DNA from: Diplosphaera chodatii
Lineage: Eukaryota > Chlorophyta > Trebouxiophyceae > Prasiolales > Stichococcaceae
NCBI GenBank assembly: GCA_032358165.1
Contig: JAALGY010000039.1
Coordinates: forward strand, 1,364,001 to 1,428,000
Direction of reading: 5' to 3'
DNA length: 64,000 bases
Of the stretch, positions 58,544 through 64,000 are shown one piece after another (the stretch's first letter is position 1; every line of letters begins with the position of its first letter). The position numbers were made by a program, and so were the translations under genes. Under the pieces are notes generated by a model, which searched no databases, had not been told where the DNA came from, and saw only the letters and a program-made list of their open reading frames with translations.

Positions 58544-61500
58544 TCACACCTTGTCTGCGTCCATCATGGCGATGTCGTTCAGGCCAGCCGTCCAGGGGTC
58601 GTCAGCAACATAGGGCAGCGCCTGTGGAGCGACCGCACCCCCCGGAGCGACCGGGCCCCCTGGAGAGCCCCACCCGCCGACTGTCGGCAGCGTGGTGCTG
58701 CCACCGCTGCCGATGCGGTAGAAGGCGTCGCCGTCCGCCGTGCTGCCCTCGCCGCTGCCGCTGCTGGGGCGCAGGAACGCGGAGGCGGGATGCGGCGCGG
58801 ATGCGACGGGGCTGACGCCGCCACTGGCCACGGCTGCCGAAGTGGCGGCCCCCGGGATGGGCAGGCTGTGGCGCCGGTTTGGGGACCCAAAGGCCGCCGC
58901 CGACTGCGCCGCGCCACCCCACCGCTGGGCAATCAGCGTCGTCAGCGGCATGTACGGGCGCAGCTCGCCGGTCGCCGTCAGCTGCATCGGCGGCTGCTGC
59001 TGCCGCTGCTGCCCGCGCGGCGACACGGGCAGCCGCTGCTGCCGCCGCTGCTGCTGCTGCTGCTGCTGCTGCTGAACCAGGCTCGCGTCCGCCAAAGGAA
59101 CACCCTGCAGCACGCTGAAGCCGTCCAGGCTGCCACCCTGTAGGGCGGAGGCGCTGCCGGCGGCGGCTGCGGCGGCCATGACGCTGGCCGCAGCCGCCTG
59201 GGCGCTGCGCAGCGCAGCCCGTAGGTTGGGAATCTCAACCGCGGCGGCCTCCAGCTGCACCCGCATCCCCGCCATCCGCGAGCTCAGCTCCGCCTGAGCC
59301 GCCTCTGCACCAACCAGGCATACACATGGTGATCAGTTGCTGGGGTGGAATTGCGCTATCAAAGCATTGCCTCTTCGACGCCGCCTGCTGATGGTACAGC
59401 GCAGCCCTGCTGTCTGTACATATGCCCTACTGCAGTGTGCCCTGCTGCAGATCTTGCCTTGCTGCAGCCACCCAACCAGAGATTGTATCGCCTTTGCAGC
59501 GTGGTTACAAGACACCATGGTCTGCGATCGGATGATCAGTTTGCAACCAGTGTACCTGACAAGACCTACCTACACAGCCGGATGTACCAGCCACAGCTGC
59601 CACAGCGAGCCTGTGACTCCCAACACAGACTCATGAGGCATGCAGAGAGGCGCCACCCTCCAGGAGCTGCCAGCCTCCGGACCAGCCACCCAGGCCCGTC
59701 CACAGCGCGCACTGGAACTGGCATGCGTGGGAGTGTCTGGGAGGCACCTGCGCGCCGGGCACGCTGCGCCATTGCGATGGCGTCCCGCCGGGCAGCCGCC
59801 ACCTCAGCGCCGCGCCGCGTGAGCGCCTCTTGCAGTCCTGCCGCCTCTGCTGCCGCCTCTGCTGCGGGCGCAGCCTGCATTTGAGGTGTCGATGCATCTG
59901 ACAAGCCGTGAGTTCAATGGGCAACTTGGCTCCCACGCTGATGGGTTTTCAGAGGTCAAGCGGCAGCGGCGGCAGTTGCAACTGGCGGCTCGTTACATAA
60001 CAGCGAGCTAGCAGCCAGACTGAAACGTGCATCATGGGGAATGCACCAAGAACGGCCTGCTGCTGGTCACTGCTTCAGGTTCTCGGTTGAGTACCCGGTC
60101 GAGTACCTGTGCACGCACACGCGGCATTCTAGAATAATTTCGGTCCCCACCTCGGGGGCGCGGCCCTCGCCGTCGCTGCTGGTCGTGTCGCCAGGCGAGG
60201 CGGGGGACGCCCTGCCGGCCCCGCGCTGCTTCCTGCTTCCCGCACGACCGCCGCGGTTGCCGGCGGAGCCCGCGCCCCGCCCGCTGCCGCTGCAACACCC
60301 ATCAAGCGCTCATCTTAAGTTACCGAAGGTCATCAAAGTCGATTTGAGGGAAGAGGTGGTGGAGATACATGAGCCACATCATTGGGGACAGCGCTTTGTC
60401 GGCAGCGTGGCCGAGGCCTCTATGACGGCTATCTTAACACATCAGAAGGATAGAGAAGTGCACTTGAGGTACAGGTTCGGGTCTGCACCTGGAGGTGACG
60501 GCTTCAGGTGTGCCGTCAGGGTTGGGCGAAGCGGCATCGAGCGACGCCACGCGCGCACGCAGCACCTCCACCTCCCTCTCCAGGTCCTGCCGAGCAGCAC
60601 AGTAGTACAGTTAGCCTGCTGCACCGCGCGCTGTACTTTGGGTGAGTGTGAGCTTTACTGGCGCGCCCCCCGCAGCGCCTCCACCTCCCTCTCCAGGTCC
60701 TGCCGGCGACGCACGCAGCCGTGAGTGATCGCAGATGGATCCGGTGTGTGACCTGATGTGGGTTTCAGCAGCCAATGTGCCATTGACGTCACATACGCCT
60801 CATGCTCATGGACGCCAGCCAGGCCAAGCTGTAGCATCACAGCCGAAGGCTTGCCAGATGCATGATCAGGTGTGTGGCGAGGTGCTGGATCAGGTCAGTC
60901 ACAGCGCAATCGCCAGGGTGACTTCGCCAAACCTATGCCTGCTGTTTGTCTGCAAGGTGCAATGATTCAACGGCACCTTGTAGTACTCGGCCTTGCGCGC
61001 CTTGGCGGCCGCGGCGGAGCGCCGGTTGGCCAGGATGCGCTTCATGCGTTTGGGGCTGACGCCCAGCGCCGCCGCCTGCGCCAGCAGCGCGGCCGCCGCC
61101 CCCCTGCCGCCGCCGCCGCTCCCTCCCGCTTCCTCTCCTTCCTCGCCGCAGCCGCCGCCGCCGGGGGCGCGCCTGGCGGCGGGGCCCCGGCGCCTGCTGC
61201 CGCCGCCGCTTCCTGCTGCCGCTGCCGCCGGCCGCGGCAGCGGCGGCATCAGCGCCGCCGCGCGGCTGTCGATGCGGGCCAGGGCATGGCCGCCGGAAGC
61301 CGGAAGCGCGTGACCGACCTCTGGAATGGCTGCCGAGGTGAGCGCCGCAGAGCGGGTCCTGCTCGGCCAAGCCGCTGCAGCCGCCGGCGCCGCCGCCGCT
61401 TCTGCATCGGCTTCGTCTGCGCCGTGCATCGCGAGGTCGGGGTCGGCGTCAAACGCTGCGGCGCTGCCGAAGGCACTCCCAGCGGCGCCGGGCAGCACGA

Positions 61501-62463
61501 GCCCCGGGGTTGGCGTGCTGTAGGCGCGCGGCAGCTCGCCGCTGGCCAGCTGCAGCGGCCCCAGGTCCGCTCGCTGGGCATAGGGTGGCAGCGAGGCGAA
61601 GCGGCTGCTGGCTGGGCCGCCGGTCACATCGCCCGGCAGAGCGGGCGAGGCGCGCGCCGCCGTGCCGTCTGGACTGTCGCTGTGGGCCGGGAAGGCGCTC
61701 AGGCCGGCAAAGGGACTGGCGCTGGCAAAGTGGCCCCTGCTGTCGATGCGCTGCAGGCCGTCGGCCCCGAAATCTGCGGGCAGCGGCACGTCTGGGAGCG
61801 CGTCGAAGCCGCTCAGCGACGGAGGTCGGTCCAGGCCGCCCTGCGAGCAGCGTACAACTCATGCTGCAGTGACCAGATCATCTCACCAGCACTACAAGTC
61901 GGCCGGCCGACGACCCAGCACGAGCGCCACTTCACGCCGGCGGCAGGCACCGCAGAAGCGGCGCGAACAGCTTCCATCCCAGCGTGCCGTCGAGCAGACC
62001 TCGACGAGCCGCCGTGCAAAACACGGCACCCTATCACTTGATGGCCTCTTCAGCCGGGCCCGTGCTCGGGCCGCCAGAGGCTTAATAGCCGGCCGCGCCG
62101 GCACAGGCCGCCGCAGATGACCTCGTTGGTGCCAGATACATGCTGCGATCCGACAGGCTGCGCCCCTTGAGCAGGTGGCGAGGGCCTGGACCTCTGGAGT
62201 GTATGTGACAGCGAATCAGACGGCCGGCTGTTGCCGGTTACACTGCGCGCGGCTTGAAGTTTCTGCGGCCAGCCTGCTATGTTACCTCGATGCTACTCAA
62301 AGCAGGCACGGCAGCTCTTTGTGAGGCTGCAGCTGGCTGCGAGCTGAACCGTAAATATCGTAACAAGCTTCCGAAACGCTGGTGGTATACCCCTCACCTC
62401 GCTGCAGGCGCCCTGCAGTGCCGCGAGGCCCGCCTTCCGATCCAGCCAGTCCGCCAGGTCCAT
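58544..62463 (-). CDS. bZIP transcription factor, plant group I-like (VIP1/RF2a type)
   Basis: Exons: 62463-62398, 61840-60977, 60586-60489, 60289-60151, 59874-59748, 59304-58544, in frame for about 684 residues. The basic region at about 284-310 reads KRMKRILANRRSAAAAKARK. It has Lys where most bZIPs have the invariant Arg (N294, then seven residues, then K302), the hallmark of plant group I bZIPs. The zipper starts at 311 with DLEREVEVLRARVASLDAA and continues as helical segments in exons 6 and 7. The N-terminus and C-terminus are Ala/Pro/Ser-rich, probably activation or regulatory regions, with a ten-residue Gln run. The first exon (MDLADWLDRKAGLAAL) is tentative. It should bind DNA as a dimer in the nucleus. 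A second zipper exon start lies at 60699-60655. Confidence 0.8.
59048..59074. repeat. CTG trinucleotide run (poly-Gln in bZIP)
   Basis: Nine CTG units on the plus strand, read as CAG on the minus strand, encode most of the Gln run in the last bZIP exon. Length polymorphism would be expected. Confidence 0.9.
60559..60713. repeat. Duplicated leucine-zipper exon start in the bZIP gene
   Basis: The acceptor and first 30 or so bases of exon 3 (60560-60592) are repeated upstream at 60671-60706. Both copies read GGCAG/GACCTGGAGAGGGAGGTGGAG on the minus strand. The upstream copy runs DLEREVEALRGARQ and then stops at 60655. Confidence 0.9.
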
Positions 62464-63548
62464 AACGCCGGCCACACCACCGCCGGCCACCCTGCGCTCC
62501 TTGTCGTGCCCTGCTGTGGTGTCCCGGCCTGCTGCGCTTGCTGCGCCACTGTCGTTGATCTCAGCGGCCAGCAGCGGGCCCTACTGCTGTTGGGCACCTG
62601 CAGCGAAGGGATGTGAGGCGGTGGCCCGGGGGTTAGGGTCAGCGGTGGGCACCCCTTGTCGTGCAAAGACTTGCGCTGTGAAGAGTCTGGGTCCAGCGCA
62701 TCATCCGCATGCTCTACACCGCCTGCTCTGCACGGGCCTCACCTGTGTTGCCTCGGCGAACAGATTTCAGCCCGCTAGCGCGTGCCTTGTTTGCACCCTG
62801 CACCGTCCTGTCCTGAGTTTACCACAATTGTGGATCAGTGTGCTGTGTGCATCACAGCCTGCTGCATAGTGCCCGATACCGCCTGTTGTGCGCTCTCAGC
62901 GAAAGTGGACCCAAGCCGATCCGTGGTCGTGCTGCGGTTGGCCAACGCCTCTGCACATGGCTCGTCTGTTACTGTCGACGAAAAGGCACGGAAAACCCTG
63001 CTGGTTACATCATGGCCTAGGGCGAAAAGGCTCAGCCATCAAATTCATCAGCATCCAACAATGGCCCAACTGCTGACTGGGCAGCAACCAAAAGGAACAC
63101 TTCTAACCACTAGTACAGAATGCAGATACGAACGACCTGACAACAGTGGATGCCCGCGACGGATGTGTTGTGAAATTGTCAAAGCTGCAGCAATGCTTCG
63201 ATGCGCCTGCAGCAAGAGATGCTGCAAAGCCCTAATTTCTGACGCAGCTGCCATGGCTGCACCGCGTGCGAACGCTGCTGCTGTCGGTGGACAGCGGCAG
63301 GCGATCCTGGAAGCCCACAAAGGAATCGCCCAGCATATTTCTGGGATGGTACACTGCTGCAGTTGCTGCGGCCGCAGCTGCAGCTGCCGCTGTCCCTTGC
63401 ATGCCTCGGCAGTCCTTGCCAATGGCCATGCTGGCCGTGACTGTGCGACACGCCCGCAGCATCCGCAGTCGCATCTGCATGGTGCTGCTGTGACGCTGCT
63501 GCCCGCTGCAGCTGCCGCGCCGCCGCCGCCTCTGTCCTAACGCATGCT
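62464..63548. other. Spacer upstream of the bZIP gene
   Basis: It lies between the tentative bZIP start and the stop of the second TspO gene. The segment 62464-62520 stays open upstream of the chosen ATG, so the bZIP start may lie further out. No independent gene was seen. Confidence 0.4.
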
Positions 63549-64000
63549 TCAGGCGGCCTTGCCAGTAGCCTTGTCGGCCTCGTCGCGTGACACGCCCGGC
63601 ACCTTCTGTGCGGTGTCCATCATGGCCGCCTTGTTCACCTTGGCCGCCTCCCGCCGCTCCTCCGGGCTGCCCTGTAGCATGTAGCACGCGCATGATGTTC
63701 GGGAACATGCGGTGAGCAGCAGGGCACAACACGACCGAGTCAGCCAGCGGGAATTCCTGCACCACCAGGGCTATTTGCTGCTCTTGCTGCTTCCACACAC
63801 AAACAGACGGCGGTGCTCGACTTTTGCGAGCAGACCAATCAGGCGGCCCCACCTGGGGCGAGTTGTTGACCATGATGTTGTAGTTCAGGGCTGTGGCATA
63901 GGTGCACCTGCAGCATGACAGCCTATACCTCTGGACGGAGGCATGTTGTATTGCACATGCAGCACGTCTGCATTGGGTAGTTCAACTAGTCTGTACTCAC
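63549..64000 (-). CDS. TspO/MBR family protein, 3' part of a second copy
   Basis: Two exons are visible: 63907-63853, encoding a TspO last helix (CTYATALNYNIMVNNSPQ), and 63671-63549, a charged tail starting GSPEERREAAKVN and ending in a TGA. The window ends in a minus-strand GTGAGT, so the upstream exon probably stops exactly at the window edge. The 55-nt exon has the same length and phases as exon 7 of the TspO gene at 18360-20428, and the tail starts at the same intron with the same GSPEE motif. This is therefore a clear paralogue with conserved gene structure. The four or five N-terminal exons lie outside the window. Confidence 0.85.

Noticed and set aside
60872..62041. A 389-codon open frame on the plus strand, the longest in the window
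   Set aside because: It is antisense to the large bZIP exon, is Arg/Ala/Pro-rich, and has no motif. Long antisense frames are expected in GC-rich coding sequence.
62110..62200. Candidate extra bZIP exon reading GRSLSDRSMYLAPTR
   Set aside because: It starts in phase 0 but ends in phase 2, so it cannot join the next exon. The flanking exons join directly in frame without it.
62590..62640. Possible bZIP exon joined by a 17-bp intron (GTGCCC to TAG)
   Set aside because: An intron of 17 bp is too short to be spliced.
1..64000. Transposons, tRNA or rRNA genes, CRISPR arrays
   Set aside because: No reverse transcriptase, transposase, terminal repeats, cloverleaf-like genes or spaced direct-repeat arrays were seen by eye. 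A dedicated scan was not possible here.

Overview
The window is nuclear DNA from a GC-rich, intron-rich eukaryote, most likely a green alga (chlorophyte, probably trebouxiophyte-like). The reasons are short exons broken by roughly 50-500 bp introns, GT-AG and GC-AG splice sites, a plastid-type pyruvate dehydrogenase E1-alpha with a transit-like N-terminus, and Ala/Gln/Pro-rich linkers. I built gene models by hand from splice sites, reading-frame phase and protein motifs. In nearly all models every exon junction keeps frame. No tRNA, rRNA, CRISPR or intact transposon was recognised.

Layout from left to right. 1-2209: no confident gene. 2210-5398 (+): MBL-fold hydrolase-like protein with an N-terminal zinc ribbon. 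5877-13807 (-): KIF12-like kinesin. 14548-17930 (+): TBC1D22-like Rab GAP. 18360-20428 (+): TspO/MBR protein. 21169-24273 (-) and 24697-28062 (+): a head-to-head pair of secretory-pathway glycosyltransferases, GT15-like and GT23/FUT8-like. 28774-32177 (-): plastid PDH E1-alpha. 33017-44784 (+): a very large UBE2O-like E2 ubiquitin-conjugating enzyme carrying two WW domains. 45877-48718 (-): short-chain dehydrogenase. 50143-53585 (-): beta-carbonic anhydrase. 54507-55779 (+): unknown protein. 57150-58027 (-): small unknown protein. 58544-62463 (-): group I-like bZIP transcription factor. 63549-64000 (-): 3' end of a second TspO gene running off the window.

The genes are a normal mix of housekeeping functions and do not form one pathway. 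Several start head-to-head (kinesin/TBC, GT15/GT23, PDHA/UBE2O, CA/unknown) and probably share promoter regions. Three features stand out across the window. First, about nine of roughly 136 inferred introns use GC rather than GT donors. Second, short duplications of exon-intron boundaries sit beside the parent exon in six genes. Third, WW domains are present inside the UBE2O-like protein. No undescribed multi-gene system is evident; these architectural features are the most unusual content.
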